64,000 nucleotides of DNA, from contig JAIYCH010000013.1 in NCBI GenBank assembly GCA_027488135.1, positions 1-64,000 of the forward strand, in the 5' to 3' direction. The position numbers and the translations under genes are program-made. This document shows positions 26,933 to 36,360 of the stretch, one piece after another; the first letter of the stretch is position 1; the number at the start of each line of letters is the position of its first letter. The notes below the pieces were generated by a model that made no database searches, was not told the origin of the DNA, and worked only from the letters and a program-made list of their open reading frames with translations. This DNA is from Saprospiraceae bacterium. Its GTDB lineage: Bacteria; Bacteroidota; Bacteroidia; Chitinophagales; Saprospiraceae.

Positions 26933-28387
26933 TCAGGCAATAATACCAGGGATCACCTTCCCAGCAACGTCAGTTAATCGAAATCTTCTTCCTAAATGTT
27001 TATAAATCAATTTTTCATGATCCATTCCTAAAAGATGAAGTACGGTTGCGTGGAAATCATGAACGTGAACAGGATCTTTAACAATATTGTAGCCAAATTC
27101 ATCAGTTTCACCGTAAGAAATGCCTGGCTTCACACCTCCACCAGCCATCCAGATGGAAAAACAACGGGGATGATGATCTCTACCATAATTATCTTCAGAA
27201 AAATTTCCTTGGCAAAAATTGGTTCTGCCAAATTCTCCCCCCCAAATGACTAAGGTTTCGTCTAATAAACCACGTTGTTTTAAATCTTGCACCAACGCTG
27301 CAGAAGCTCTGTCAACATCCATTGCTTGCCCGGACATTTCATTAAATAAATTTCCATGTTGATCCCAACCCTGGTGATATAATTGTACGAATCTAACACC
27401 TGACTCAGATAGTCGACGGGCAAGAAGGCAATTTGCGGCATAGGTCCCTGGAACCATTGACTCTGCACCGTACATATTGACAATATAATCTGGTTCCTTT
27501 GATAAATCCATCATTTCAGGAACAGCGGTTTGCATACGGTAAGCCATTTCATACTGTTGAACACGAGATTGAATTTCAGGATCACCGAATTCTTTATAAT
27601 TTTCATCATTCAACATAGCCAGCTTATCCAACATTTTCCTTCGGGTTACGGCATCAACGCCCTCTGGATTTTCCAGATATAAAATAGGTTCATCACTATT
27701 ACTGAACTGAACCCCTTGATGCACACTATCGAGAAAACCATTTGTCCATAATTTTGAATAGACCCCCTGGCCATTACCTTTTCCCCTGGACAATAACACG
27801 GAATAGGCAGGCAAATTCGAATTTTCGCTCCCCAGACCATAACTTAACCAGGCACCCATACTAGGTCTATTGCCTTGTTGAGCCCCTGACTGGAAAAAAG
27901 TTAATGCAGGATCATGATTTATAGCCTCGGTATGAAGTGTTTTTACAACGCAGATATCATCTGCAATTTTTGCAATATTGGGAAAGATTTCAGAAATCCA
28001 AGTACCATTTTGACCGTACTGATTAAAGGCAAATTTGGAACCCACCAAGGGAAATTTATCCTGCCCAGAGGTCATTCCTGTCAAACGCTGAGCACCCCGT
28101 ATAGAAGCAGGTAATTCCTGACCGACCATTTTATTTAACAAAGGTTTATAATCAAAGGATTCCAATTGAGAAGGTGCCCCATTCTGAAACAGATAGATAA
28201 CCCTTTTTGCTTTTGGAGCAAAATGAGGGATCCCAGCCATAATAGATTCTTCCAGTGACTTTTTTGGGGAAAATAAATCTTTCGTTAACAAGGTACCTAA
28301 CGCTGCACTACCAAGGCCAACACTCAATTTGCCTAAAAAGTGCCTGCGCGTAACATGTTGTTGATTTTCGAAAAATGGATTTGACAT
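26933..28387 (-). CDS. DUF1501 family protein, Tat-exported
   Basis: This 484-residue protein begins with a twin-arginine signal (HVTRRHFLGKLSVG), so it should be exported folded. The body is the DUF1501 domain, distantly related to sulfatases/alkaline phosphatases: VIYLFQNGAPSQLESFDYKP, the GRTNFCQGNFSEDNYGRDHH block and a DFHATVLHLLGMDHE ending are visible. The family is abundant in Planctomycetes and some Bacteroidetes, typically next to DUF1549/DUF1553 cytochromes as here (4 bp from the upstream gene). Its reaction is unknown. Confidence 0.88.
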   Translation of the reverse strand: MSNPFFENQQHVTRRHFLGKLSVGLGSAALGTLLTKDLFSPKKSLEESIMAGIPHFAPKAKRVIYLFQNGAPSQLESFDYKPLLNKMVGQELPASIRGAQRLTGMTSGQDKFPLVGSKFAFNQYGQNGTWISEIFPNIAKIADDICVVKTLHTEAINHDPALTFFQSGAQQGNRPSMGAWLSYGLGSENSNLPAYSVLLSRGKGNGQGVYSKLWTNGFLDSVHQGVQFSNSDEPILYLENPEGVDAVTRRKMLDKLAMLNDENYKEFGDPEIQSRVQQYEMAYRMQTAVPEMMDLSKEPDYIVNMYGAESMVPGTYAANCLLARRLSESGVRFVQLYHQGWDQHGNLFNEMSGQAMDVDRASAALVQDLKQRGLLDETLVIWGGEFGRTNFCQGNFSEDNYGRDHHPRCFSIWMAGGGVKPGISYGETDEFGYNIVKDPVHVHDFHATVLHLLGMDHEKLIYKHLGRRFRLTDVAGKVIPGIIA

Positions 28388-28391
28388 TACA

Positions 28392-30710
28392 TCAGGTTTT
28401 TGAAATAGATTCTTCCAAATTATAAATAGTTAAAATAGTAAGGGCTAAAGCAGCCACTTCATTTTTATCCTTCAGATTCTCATGCGGATATTCCCCTTGA
28501 TCTAACACTTTTTCTGCTTGCCCTGCTTTGGATACAAAATAGGTATATTGCTCTTTGTAAAAATCAGCCAAAGCACTCACTTCATTTGATTTTGCCTTTC
28601 TACAAACAATTCTTCTGAATGCCACGCTAATGAGCTCGTCCATATTCCCTTTCTTTTCAACGATTAATTTTTCAGCAAATACTCTGGCTGCCTCGTTAAT
28701 CATAGGGTCATTCAGTAAAATAAGCGCTTGAAGAGGCGTATTGGTTCTTGATCTGCTAATTTCACATTGGTCGCGAGGGGGGCCATCAAATGTTAACATT
28801 GACGGAGGAGGCGCAGTTCTTTTTATGAAATTATAAATTCCCCTGCGATACAATGATTTTCCATGGTCTTGAATATAGGTAGCTAATTGTCCTCTTCCTG
28901 AGGTCGTTGACTCCCAAATACCATCAGGTTGATATGATTTTACCGAAGGTCCTCCAATATCAGGAATTAGAAGGCCGGAGGAGGCCAAAATCAGATCTTT
29001 AATAAGTTCCGCTGGTAATCTTAATCTGGGCGCCCTTGAAAGCCAAATATTTTCCGGATCCTTTTTTATTTTTTCCTGACTCACATTAGCTGCCTGTTGG
29101 TAAGTGGCGGAGCTAACAATCTGCCTCACCAACCTCTTTATATCCCAATTATGCTCTTTAAAATCAACCGCCAGCCAATCAAGTAAGGCAGCATGGGAGG
29201 GTAAATCACCTTGCAATCCAAAATCTCCAGAGGTTTTAACCAATCCCCTTCCAAAGAAGTTTTCCCACACCCTATTCACAAAAACTCTGGCCACCAAAGG
29301 ATTATTATCATCAAACATCCAATCGGATAGCCCTTTCCTGTTTGGACTAAACTTTAGCGTATCATAAGGTAATACAGCTTCAGGGAGTCCAACACCTACC
29401 GTTCTGTCAGGTTGGTCATATTGACCTCTTCTCAAAATGTGGGTCGGCCTTTTTTGTTCTAAATCTTTCATGACCATAACAGAAACCATGGTATCCTGAA
29501 GATTTATAAATTTGAGAAGCTCATTGACCTCCTTTTTCGATATTTTTATTAATGGGGGATCTGCTAATGACCCCAGAGAAATATCTCCAACGAGTCCTTT
29601 TTCATCGACCTGATTAAAAAAAGCAAACGTCTTAAAATATTCTTCCTGAGAAATAGGGTCATATTTATGGTCATGACACTTGGCACATTCCATGGTTAAT
29701 CCGAGAAAAGATTTTGAGAAAGTATTTGTTCTATCTGTAACATACTCAGTTCTATATTCTTCCTGGATGACCCCCCCTTCTTGTGTGATTTTATGATTTC
29801 TATTAAAGCCAGTGGCTAAAATAGCTTCTTTATTATTAGGCGCAATAAAATCACCAGCAATTTGCCAGGAGACAAATTTTTTATAGGAATAATTTTTATT
29901 AAAGGCATGAATGACCCAATCGCGCCAAGGCCACATTGTCCTTAAACCATCATCTTGGTATCCATGACTATCTGCATACCGAGCTAAATCCATCCAGGAA
30001 ATAGCCATTTTTTCACCATAATGAGGAGAAGCTAAAAGCTTGTTAATTTCTTTATTATAATTTTCTGTAGATGGATCTTTAAAAAAATCTTCCTGATCCT
30101 TAACATTTGGTAACAAACCTGTCAAATCTAAGGTGATACGCTTAAATAAACGTTCTGGATCTGCTGGATCTGAAGGAGATAATCCTCTTTTTTCCATTTC
30201 AGCCAAAACGAAATAATCTATTTCGTTTTTAGGCCAGTTCTTTTTCTTTACCTTAGGAATCTCTGCTTTTTTCGGTGCCAGAAAAGCCCAATGAGGCTTG
30301 TAAACGGCTCCCTGGTCAATCCATTTACCCAATATTTCAATTTCTTCAGCCGATAAGGCTAAATTAGCTTTTGGAGGAGGCATCAATAATTCTGGATCGT
30401 CGCTAATAATTCTTAACCAAAGTCCGGATTTAGCCCTTTCCTTAGGTTTAATTCCATGCATCGAAGGATTTTCTTTTAATAAAGCATAAGCACTATCCGC
30501 AATATCAAGCCTTAGTCCTCCTTGTCTGGCTTTTGCATCCGGACCATGACAAGCAAAACATTTATCAGATAGAATAGGTCTTACATGTAAATTATAATCA
30601 ACCATTTCTGCATCATCGGAGGTATTATCATTGGCAAAATTGTACAAAACAGTGCCAATAACACATACTAATCCGACGCTTCCAATGAGTACCAATTTGT
30701 TCTTTAACAT
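28392..30710 (-). CDS. PSCyt1-DUF1549-DUF1553 c-type cytochrome
   Basis: This 772-residue exported protein has an N-terminal membrane/signal segment (residues 5-23), a planctomycete-type cytochrome domain with heme motif CFACH (51-55), the MPPPKANLALSAEEIEILGKW segment, a DUF1549 domain that includes a second CxxCH (CAKCHDHKYDPI, about 342), and a C-terminal DUF1553 domain (NPLVARVFVNRVWENFFGRG and RSRTNTPLQALILLNDP). I use the ATG at 30710 because the open frame to 30752 starts with TTG and adds no signal sequence. It is the first gene of the cluster and diverges from a sensor kinase. Function is unknown, presumably redox-linked and periplasmic. Confidence 0.88.
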   Translation of the reverse strand: MLKNKLVLIGSVGLVCVIGTVLYNFANDNTSDDAEMVDYNLHVRPILSDKCFACHGPDAKARQGGLRLDIADSAYALLKENPSMHGIKPKERAKSGLWLRIISDDPELLMPPPKANLALSAEEIEILGKWIDQGAVYKPHWAFLAPKKAEIPKVKKKNWPKNEIDYFVLAEMEKRGLSPSDPADPERLFKRITLDLTGLLPNVKDQEDFFKDPSTENYNKEINKLLASPHYGEKMAISWMDLARYADSHGYQDDGLRTMWPWRDWVIHAFNKNYSYKKFVSWQIAGDFIAPNNKEAILATGFNRNHKITQEGGVIQEEYRTEYVTDRTNTFSKSFLGLTMECAKCHDHKYDPISQEEYFKTFAFFNQVDEKGLVGDISLGSLADPPLIKISKKEVNELLKFINLQDTMVSVMVMKDLEQKRPTHILRRGQYDQPDRTVGVGLPEAVLPYDTLKFSPNRKGLSDWMFDDNNPLVARVFVNRVWENFFGRGLVKTSGDFGLQGDLPSHAALLDWLAVDFKEHNWDIKRLVRQIVSSATYQQAANVSQEKIKKDPENIWLSRAPRLRLPAELIKDLILASSGLLIPDIGGPSVKSYQPDGIWESTTSGRGQLATYIQDHGKSLYRRGIYNFIKRTAPPPSMLTFDGPPRDQCEISRSRTNTPLQALILLNDPMINEAARVFAEKLIVEKKGNMDELISVAFRRIVCRKAKSNEVSALADFYKEQYTYFVSKAGQAEKVLDQGEYPHENLKDKNEVAALALTILTIYNLEESISKT

Positions 30711-30836
30711 CTTTAAAATTATTCTATTGTAATATCCATAAAATTTCAACAATTAAAAAATTCAATTCCTTTTTAAAGAAAAAATTATTATACTTGCATA
30801 TTATTCATAATACATAATTTATTAACAAACAATTAT

Positions 30837-33611
30837 ATGAATGATTTGTACTTGAAAATTATATATTTAGCTAATAATTTTCAATCCTACAGTGCTTTTT
30901 CATCTGCCCTGTTGTGGATCATACTTTCATTTGTAATTTACAACATATTATCGCAACTAAGACCCCGGCATTTTACAAAAAGCAAGCGATTCATACCTAT
31001 TATTTTAGCTTTATGGTTATACTTTTCTTTGCTATACAGTACTATCCAATGGATTAAATTTACCCTGTACATACAAACAAATCCTATTGATCTAAACAAT
31101 ATATTTAAACTGGAATGGCTGGGTTTACTAGTTATTTTATTACACATTGGCATCATATCTTTAGGCTGGAAAATAGGTTTAGTTGCTTTTGAAAGGATAC
31201 TTAGATTAATACCCCGACAAAATGCGAGGGTATTCCTTTATTTTATCATTTCAATATGCATCACAATTCCATTTTATTTTTCTTCTTTAAAAATTTCTTT
31301 ACCCCTTCTTTTTCTTTTTTCATTTACCTTGAATCTCCTTTATGATTTGTATTTGGAAGGCAAATATTCTCACGTTACCTGGACATTAACCTGGATTCTT
31401 TTCTTCACCGCTTTTCACACCCAACTCCTTTATAAGTTTACGCTGGAAAGAGAATGGGCTGAAATGAAAAGAATTTCAGAAAACTTATGTACTCCGTCAG
31501 ATAAATTAATAGAGAGAGAATTAAAAAAAATAACTAATGCAGATGATAAAATAGAACAATTAAATAAATTATTCATTGCCTGGAACAAAGGGTTAATATC
31601 AAATACTGAACGCCAGTCGACCATAGAATCAATGCTTCATTTTTCACCTTATTTATTAAGGTATTATAACCTTAATTATATTTCCAGAGCGGACGGACCA
31701 TCATTTCAAGACAAAGGCAAAGGCCCCCTATCTAAAAAAACAAAACCAGACCACACCTTAAAATTAGACAATAATAGTTGGTTAATACTTACTTTAAAAT
31801 CAAATGAATCTAATAGGCTCAATCATTTAAATGCCGGTAATTTTAAAGGAATCGACCATTTATCTGATTATTCTGTTTCCATTTTTAAAGAAAACGAACT
31901 ACTTTATCAGCAAGGAAAACCGCATTCAATAGAGCCAAAAAAGCTAAAAAATCCTTCATCAAATGCTATAAAAAAAGAACTGACTTCGAAAGAAATGAGT
32001 TATCACCTCAGTAAAAATGGTCTAACGGTTATTCTTAATAAAAAACTGGGGGGATATGCAAAACCCCTTGCATTTTTCTCTCTTACCGCCTGTCTAAGTC
32101 TAATATGCTATTTTTTATACAGCCAACTGCTTCAATTAAAGGCAACTAAACAAGGTATTTCTAATCCAATTAAAAATGATTCTTTAGGTTTAAACATACA
32201 AAAAACTTTATTTTACATCACATTTACATCCCTTTGCATCCTCTGTTTAGCCTCCCTTTTTTATTTTGACAAATCAAGAAAACGTGAAAATGAAAGAGAA
32301 TATAGCTATTTGGCTCAAGAGATTATCTCAACCCTACAACGAAGATATCACGGTTCGAATCACCCGTTAGCATCGATAGCAAAACAACATGGATATGATT
32401 TTGTGCTGACCGACGATAAAGGAAATAAATATACATCCTTTCCTTTTAATCCGCCGGGTGGATTTAAACATAATCTTCAAAACAAGACTAATTTTTCATA
32501 TAAAAACGAAAAAATATTCTGGAAAGGAAAAAAGTTGTTGCGTGTCTGGTTTCCTTTTAAAACCTTAGGAGGAAAAGAAAATAAATCAATGATCGGTATA
32601 TATTTTCCGGTTAGGGATACCCATCAGAACCTTGCGGCGGTCGATTTTATGGGAGCACTTTTTAGTGGATATCTATTTTTGTTATTGAGTATTTCCGCAA
32701 TAACTATTTACTACAGTAATTCTCTTACACATCCATTAGACCAATTGAGCAGACACCTGGAAAATCTAAAAATGGGTGCGAATGAAAAAATAGATTGGCA
32801 TAAAAACGACGAAGTTGGTCAGTTGGTTAATGCCTATAATGCCGCCATTGACGATTTACAACAAAGTTATGAGAAACTGCGTAAAACAGAAAGAGAGGTT
32901 GCCTGGCGAGAAATGGCAAAACAAGTAGCACACGAGATAAAGAATCCTCTTACTCCTATGAAACTAAGTTTACAATACCTTCAACGAGCAGGAAGACTGC
33001 AACCTGATCTGATTCATACCCTTTTGCCAAAATTGACCAAGACCATTATGGAGCAAATTAATTCCCTGGATGAAATTGCCACTTCATTTTCTCAATTTGC
33101 GTCTATGCCAAATTCCCAAAATGTCACTTTCAATTTAGTAGATTTATTACAGCAATCTTTAGAAATGCACAGACACCACTTTGACGATAATAATGATTCC
33201 TTTTATTGCCATATTGAAGCACACAATTATCCCATTTTCGCAGATAAAAATCAAATTCAACGAGTAATTAATAATCTGCTCCTGAATGCGGTTCAAGCCA
33301 TCCCCACTGAAAAAAATGGCAAAATTAACATCAGATTATTCCAAATGAAGAATGATCTGGTTCGGCTTGAGATTGAAGATAATGGAGAAGGGGTAAATAT
33401 AGAAACACAACAAAAAATATTTTCCCCCTATTTTACCACTAAATCTTCAGGTACAGGACTGGGATTAGCTATGTGCAAGGATATCATTGAAAATGCTGGT
33501 GGAACAATTGGATTTACATCATTGCCAAGTATGGGTGCTTGCTTTTGGATAGAGATGCCCTTAAAATATTCGGTGCCAGTTTATGAAGCCAAAATGGCCC
33601 TTGCCACTTAA
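30837..33611 (+). CDS. NtrY-like membrane sensor histidine kinase
   Basis: This 924-residue protein has a large N-terminal membrane region (about five or more helices to about 200), an extracytoplasmic segment, a helix near 415, another near 460, a second sensory segment, a helix near 620, a HAMP linker (about 635-690) and a kinase core. The core has His699 in AHEIKNPLTPMKLSLQYL, the N box NNLLLNAVQAIP, and the G boxes DNGEGV and GTGLGLAM. The wording around the histidine is the NtrY style. No response regulator lies nearby, so it is an orphan. A near-consensus -7 box, TATACTTG, is at 30789-30796. It diverges from the DUF1501 cytochrome cluster across 126 AT-rich bp. Confidence 0.9.
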   Translation: MNDLYLKIIYLANNFQSYSAFSSALLWIILSFVIYNILSQLRPRHFTKSKRFIPIILALWLYFSLLYSTIQWIKFTLYIQTNPIDLNNIFKLEWLGLLVILLHIGIISLGWKIGLVAFERILRLIPRQNARVFLYFIISICITIPFYFSSLKISLPLLFLFSFTLNLLYDLYLEGKYSHVTWTLTWILFFTAFHTQLLYKFTLEREWAEMKRISENLCTPSDKLIERELKKITNADDKIEQLNKLFIAWNKGLISNTERQSTIESMLHFSPYLLRYYNLNYISRADGPSFQDKGKGPLSKKTKPDHTLKLDNNSWLILTLKSNESNRLNHLNAGNFKGIDHLSDYSVSIFKENELLYQQGKPHSIEPKKLKNPSSNAIKKELTSKEMSYHLSKNGLTVILNKKLGGYAKPLAFFSLTACLSLICYFLYSQLLQLKATKQGISNPIKNDSLGLNIQKTLFYITFTSLCILCLASLFYFDKSRKRENEREYSYLAQEIISTLQRRYHGSNHPLASIAKQHGYDFVLTDDKGNKYTSFPFNPPGGFKHNLQNKTNFSYKNEKIFWKGKKLLRVWFPFKTLGGKENKSMIGIYFPVRDTHQNLAAVDFMGALFSGYLFLLLSISAITIYYSNSLTHPLDQLSRHLENLKMGANEKIDWHKNDEVGQLVNAYNAAIDDLQQSYEKLRKTEREVAWREMAKQVAHEIKNPLTPMKLSLQYLQRAGRLQPDLIHTLLPKLTKTIMEQINSLDEIATSFSQFASMPNSQNVTFNLVDLLQQSLEMHRHHFDDNNDSFYCHIEAHNYPIFADKNQIQRVINNLLLNAVQAIPTEKNGKINIRLFQMKNDLVRLEIEDNGEGVNIETQQKIFSPYFTTKSSGTGLGLAMCKDIIENAGGTIGFTSLPSMGACFWIEMPLKYSVPVYEAKMALAT

Positions 33612-33653
33612 TATGCATTTTCAAATGAACAGATAATCTAAAATGTTGTTCCT

Positions 33654-33661
33654 TAAGTTTA
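33654..33661 (+). promoter_or_regulatory. Near-consensus -7 box upstream of crtD
   Basis: TAAGTTTA differs from TAnnTTTG only in the last base and ends 19 nt before the ATG at 33681. Confidence 0.35.
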
Positions 33662-33680
33662 TTCATTACACTTAAGAATT

Positions 33681-35132
33681 ATGGAAATTGGCATTGTAGG
33701 TGCTGGAATTGCTGGATTAGCGGCGTCCGTAAGGGCTGCTGTAGCAGGTCATAAAGTCACCGTTTTTGAAGTTAATAGTTATCCAGGGGGAAAACTTACC
33801 GCTTTTGAAAAACAGGGCTATCGATTTGATGCAGGCCCGTCTCTTTTTACTATGCCTCAATATATAGATGATCTGTTTTTTCTGGCTGGTGAAAATCCAG
33901 CGGATCACTTTAAATACACAAGATTAGATCCGGTGTGTAATTACTTTTGGGAGGATGGAACTACGCTGAGTGCTCATGCCGATAAGAAAAATTTCAGCAC
34001 TGAAGCGGCTGAAAAATTAAATGTACCCGCAGATTATGTACTTTCAAGCTTACAAGACAGTGCCGATAAATATGAAGCAAATGGACGTATTTTTTTAGAA
34101 AAATCGCTCCATAAATGGTCCACCTGGCTAAATATTCCCGTATTTAAGGCTTTACTGAAAATTCATAAATACGATTTATTCACTTCCATGAATAGCGTAA
34201 ATGAAAGGATGGTTAAACACCCAAAATTAGTTCAACTTTTCAACCGATTTGCCACCTATAATGGTTCAGATCCATATAGAGCTCCCGGACTACTCACTAT
34301 CATACCACATTTTGAACACCATATCGGGGCATTTTATCCGGAAAATGGAATGCATACTATCACTAAAGCGGTTTATGAACTAGCTCTTAGATTGGGCGTT
34401 ACTTTTCATTTCAACACCAGAGCTGAAGAAATACTTACCAGAAACAAGGATGTGTATGGCCTGAGAACGGAAAATAAAACATACCTATTTGACAGAATTA
34501 TCTGTAATATGGATGTGTTTTTTGCTTATAAAAAATTACTCCCTAATCACGCAAAACCAAACAGGATATTACAGCAGGAAAGATCCACCTCTGCTATAAT
34601 TTTCTATTGGGGTATAAAAAAGGTTTTTCCTCAATTATCTATGCACAACCTATTTTTTTCTGATGATTATCAAAGTGAATTCAAACAATTGAAAGAAGGA
34701 AAAATAGCAAAAGATGCCTCTATTTATGTAAACTTAACTACTAACCATACACCATCAGATGCCCCTGAAGGATGTCAGAACTGGTTTGTTATGATAAATG
34801 TACCCAGCCAAAGTGCTGAAAGCGAACCTTTGGATTTAAATGTTTTGAGAGAGCAGGCCATTGCAAAACTAAGCAGAATGCTGGGTGAACCCATAAAACC
34901 CCACATTGAAATGGAAGAAATTTTAAGCCCTAAAGAAATAGAATCAAGAACGCAGTCACATCAAGGTTCTTTATATGGAACAGCTTCTAATAAACCTTTG
35001 TCAGCCTTTCTTCGACATCCAAATTTTTCAAATGAAGTAAAAGGGCTTTATTTTTGCGGCGGAAGCGTTCATCCAGGTGGAGGTATTCCTTTATGTCTTT
35101 TATCAGCAAAGATTGCTGTAGAGTTACTGTAA
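33681..35132 (+). CDS. crtD: Carotenoid desaturase, CrtD-like (phytoene desaturase family)
   Basis: This 483-residue FAD enzyme has the N-terminal dinucleotide fold GIVGAGIAGLAASVRAA with VFEVNSYPGGKL, and the C-terminal family signature YFCGGSVHPGGGIPLCLLSA. The segments FDAGPSLFTMPQYIDDLF and NYFWEDGT are those I associate with Bacteroidetes CrtD (1-hydroxycarotenoid 3,4-desaturase) rather than CrtI, but I cannot exclude another desaturase specificity. A beta-carotene hydroxylase-like gene follows after 43 bp, supporting a carotenoid role. No crtB or crtY is in the window. Confidence 0.82.
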   Translation: MEIGIVGAGIAGLAASVRAAVAGHKVTVFEVNSYPGGKLTAFEKQGYRFDAGPSLFTMPQYIDDLFFLAGENPADHFKYTRLDPVCNYFWEDGTTLSAHADKKNFSTEAAEKLNVPADYVLSSLQDSADKYEANGRIFLEKSLHKWSTWLNIPVFKALLKIHKYDLFTSMNSVNERMVKHPKLVQLFNRFATYNGSDPYRAPGLLTIIPHFEHHIGAFYPENGMHTITKAVYELALRLGVTFHFNTRAEEILTRNKDVYGLRTENKTYLFDRIICNMDVFFAYKKLLPNHAKPNRILQQERSTSAIIFYWGIKKVFPQLSMHNLFFSDDYQSEFKQLKEGKIAKDASIYVNLTTNHTPSDAPEGCQNWFVMINVPSQSAESEPLDLNVLREQAIAKLSRMLGEPIKPHIEMEEILSPKEIESRTQSHQGSLYGTASNKPLSAFLRHPNFSNEVKGLYFCGGSVHPGGGIPLCLLSAKIAVELL

Positions 35133-35146
35133 GATTTAATAATCCT

Positions 35147-35154
35147 TATCTTTG
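35147..35154 (+). promoter_or_regulatory. -7 box upstream of crtZ
   Basis: TATCTTTG is an exact TAnnTTTG match ending 21 nt before the ATG at 35176. It contains the in-frame TTG at 35152, which is therefore unlikely to be the start codon. Confidence 0.5.
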
Positions 35155-35175
35155 ACAATAAATAAACTTAAATTA

Positions 35176-35652
35176 ATGATGACTTTCCTTATACCTGCTT
35201 TAATTGTACTTATCACTGTTATCTGTATGGAAATGGTTGCCTGGTTGGCACATAAATATTTAATGCATGGATTTCTATGGATCTGGCATGAAGATCATCA
35301 TCAGCCTGACGTGGAAGGTGATAAATTTTTTCAGAAAAATGATTTATTTTTTCTCGTTTTTGCCATTCCCAGCGCAGCATCTTATATCATAGGTTTGAGT
35401 ACGCCAAATACCTGGCTACTTTACGTAGGCATTGGGATATCTATCTATGGAGTAATATACTTTTTAATTCACGATGTATATATTCATCAACGATTCTCCT
35501 GGTTTAAACAGTTAGATAATCCATATTCCAGAGCCATATTACGAGCACATGGTGCACATCACGCCCATACAGGAAAAGAAGCTGGGGAATCCTTTGGATT
35601 ACTATTGGTATCCTCAAAATACTTTTTAAAAAGAATTAAAAAGGAACATTAA
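35176..35652 (+). CDS. crtZ: Beta-carotene hydroxylase-like (CrtZ-type) membrane di-iron enzyme
   Basis: This 158-residue protein has about four hydrophobic segments and the histidine clusters of the fatty-acid-hydroxylase/CrtZ fold: HKYLMH, HEDHH, HDVYIHQRF and HGAHHAH. CrtZ adds hydroxyl groups to the beta rings of carotenoids (for example beta-carotene to zeaxanthin). ATGs at 35176 and 35179 are equally plausible starts. The short spacing after the CrtD-like gene and its own promoter-like box suggest shared but separately adjustable expression. Confidence 0.87.
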   Translation: MMTFLIPALIVLITVICMEMVAWLAHKYLMHGFLWIWHEDHHQPDVEGDKFFQKNDLFFLVFAIPSAASYIIGLSTPNTWLLYVGIGISIYGVIYFLIHDVYIHQRFSWFKQLDNPYSRAILRAHGAHHAHTGKEAGESFGLLLVSSKYFLKRIKKEH

Positions 35653-35667
35653 GTAAACAGAACTAAA

Positions 35668-36219
35668 GTGGCATCAAAATTTCTTGAAGCAATAACTAAT
35701 ACCTTTCAAACGCCCTTGCCGCAGTCAAACGACTTAGATAAATATTTGGAAGGGATGCTTCCTGATTTAGAAGGATATAGTGAAGATTTAGACCAAGAAT
35801 CATTGTATTTAGAACATCCCTGGTTAGAATTTCGGGATGATGACTATTTTCATGAGTCTATTTTACATTTTTTTAATCCAAATGAAGAATATCTAAGTTC
35901 AATAAATGGGGAAGTTTCCTTTGGATTTTGGAGAAAAATGAATCAGGGAAAAAAACTATTAATTGAAAATGGAGAAGGAAGACTTTATGAGCTTGCCTTT
36001 TTAGATGCAAATTTCTTCATATTAAAAATACACGGTGACAATAGTCCAATAGGCAAACCAAAATATTTATTCTTAGTGAAGGAGGAGGTTGGAAAAAAAT
36101 TAGATTGGAAAGATGCCATTGAATTATTACATCGCAGTTATAAAAATGGAAGTGGAAATTTATTTCAAATTATACTCATTATTCTAGCCATATTAACACT
36201 AATCATTTTATTTATTTAA
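35668..36219 (+). CDS. Hypothetical protein with C-terminal membrane anchor
   Basis: I do not recognise this 183-residue protein. It starts with GTG 15 bp after crtZ. The N-terminal two thirds are acidic and soluble (many Asp/Glu between 20 and 70, then NGEVSFGFWRKMNQGKKLLI). The last 20 or so residues (ILIILAILTLIILFI) form a single hydrophobic tail, so it would be tail-anchored with the bulk in the cytoplasm. There is no signal peptide. Its position suggests co-transcription with the carotenoid genes, but nothing in the sequence ties it to pigment chemistry. Confidence 0.6.
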   Translation: MASKFLEAITNTFQTPLPQSNDLDKYLEGMLPDLEGYSEDLDQESLYLEHPWLEFRDDDYFHESILHFFNPNEEYLSSINGEVSFGFWRKMNQGKKLLIENGEGRLYELAFLDANFFILKIHGDNSPIGKPKYLFLVKEEVGKKLDWKDAIELLHRSYKNGSGNLFQIILIILAILTLIILFI

Positions 36220-36320
36220 GCAAAAATCAAAAATGGGGCTGTCTAAAAGCCCAGAAAAATTGAAAATATTTGTACAAACTTTTCAAATACCCTTACCTAA
36301 AATAGTTTATACTTTTCATA

Positions 36321-36348
36321 CCTGACCCCAGAGGGGTCACATGTCTAT
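36321..36348. repeat. GACCCC/GGGGTC palindromic repeat, copy 1
   Basis: The core at 36324-36338 is a 6-bp perfect palindrome (GACCCC/GGGGTC) with a 3-nt loop, followed by ACATGTCTAT. The reverse complement matches 58091-58118 at 25 of 28 bases, with all differences in the loop. A small GGGCT/AGCCC hairpin stands upstream at 36236-36252. This is a REP-like intergenic element at the tail of two convergent units. Confidence 0.75.
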
Positions 36349-36360
36349 TGGAAAAATTAA

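Noticed and set aside
21189-30710. dnaE as a functional member of the cytochrome cluster
   Set aside because: The 17-bp gap allows co-transcription, but dnaE is an essential replication gene and nothing links it to the cluster's chemistry.
35152-35175. TTG at 35152 as the crtZ start
   Set aside because: The codon lies inside an exact -7 box; the ATG at 35176 gives the usual CrtZ-like N terminus.
36236-36252. GGGCT/AGCCC hairpin as an insertion-sequence end
   Set aside because: It resembles terminal sequences of some IS elements, but there is no partner end, transposase or target duplication.
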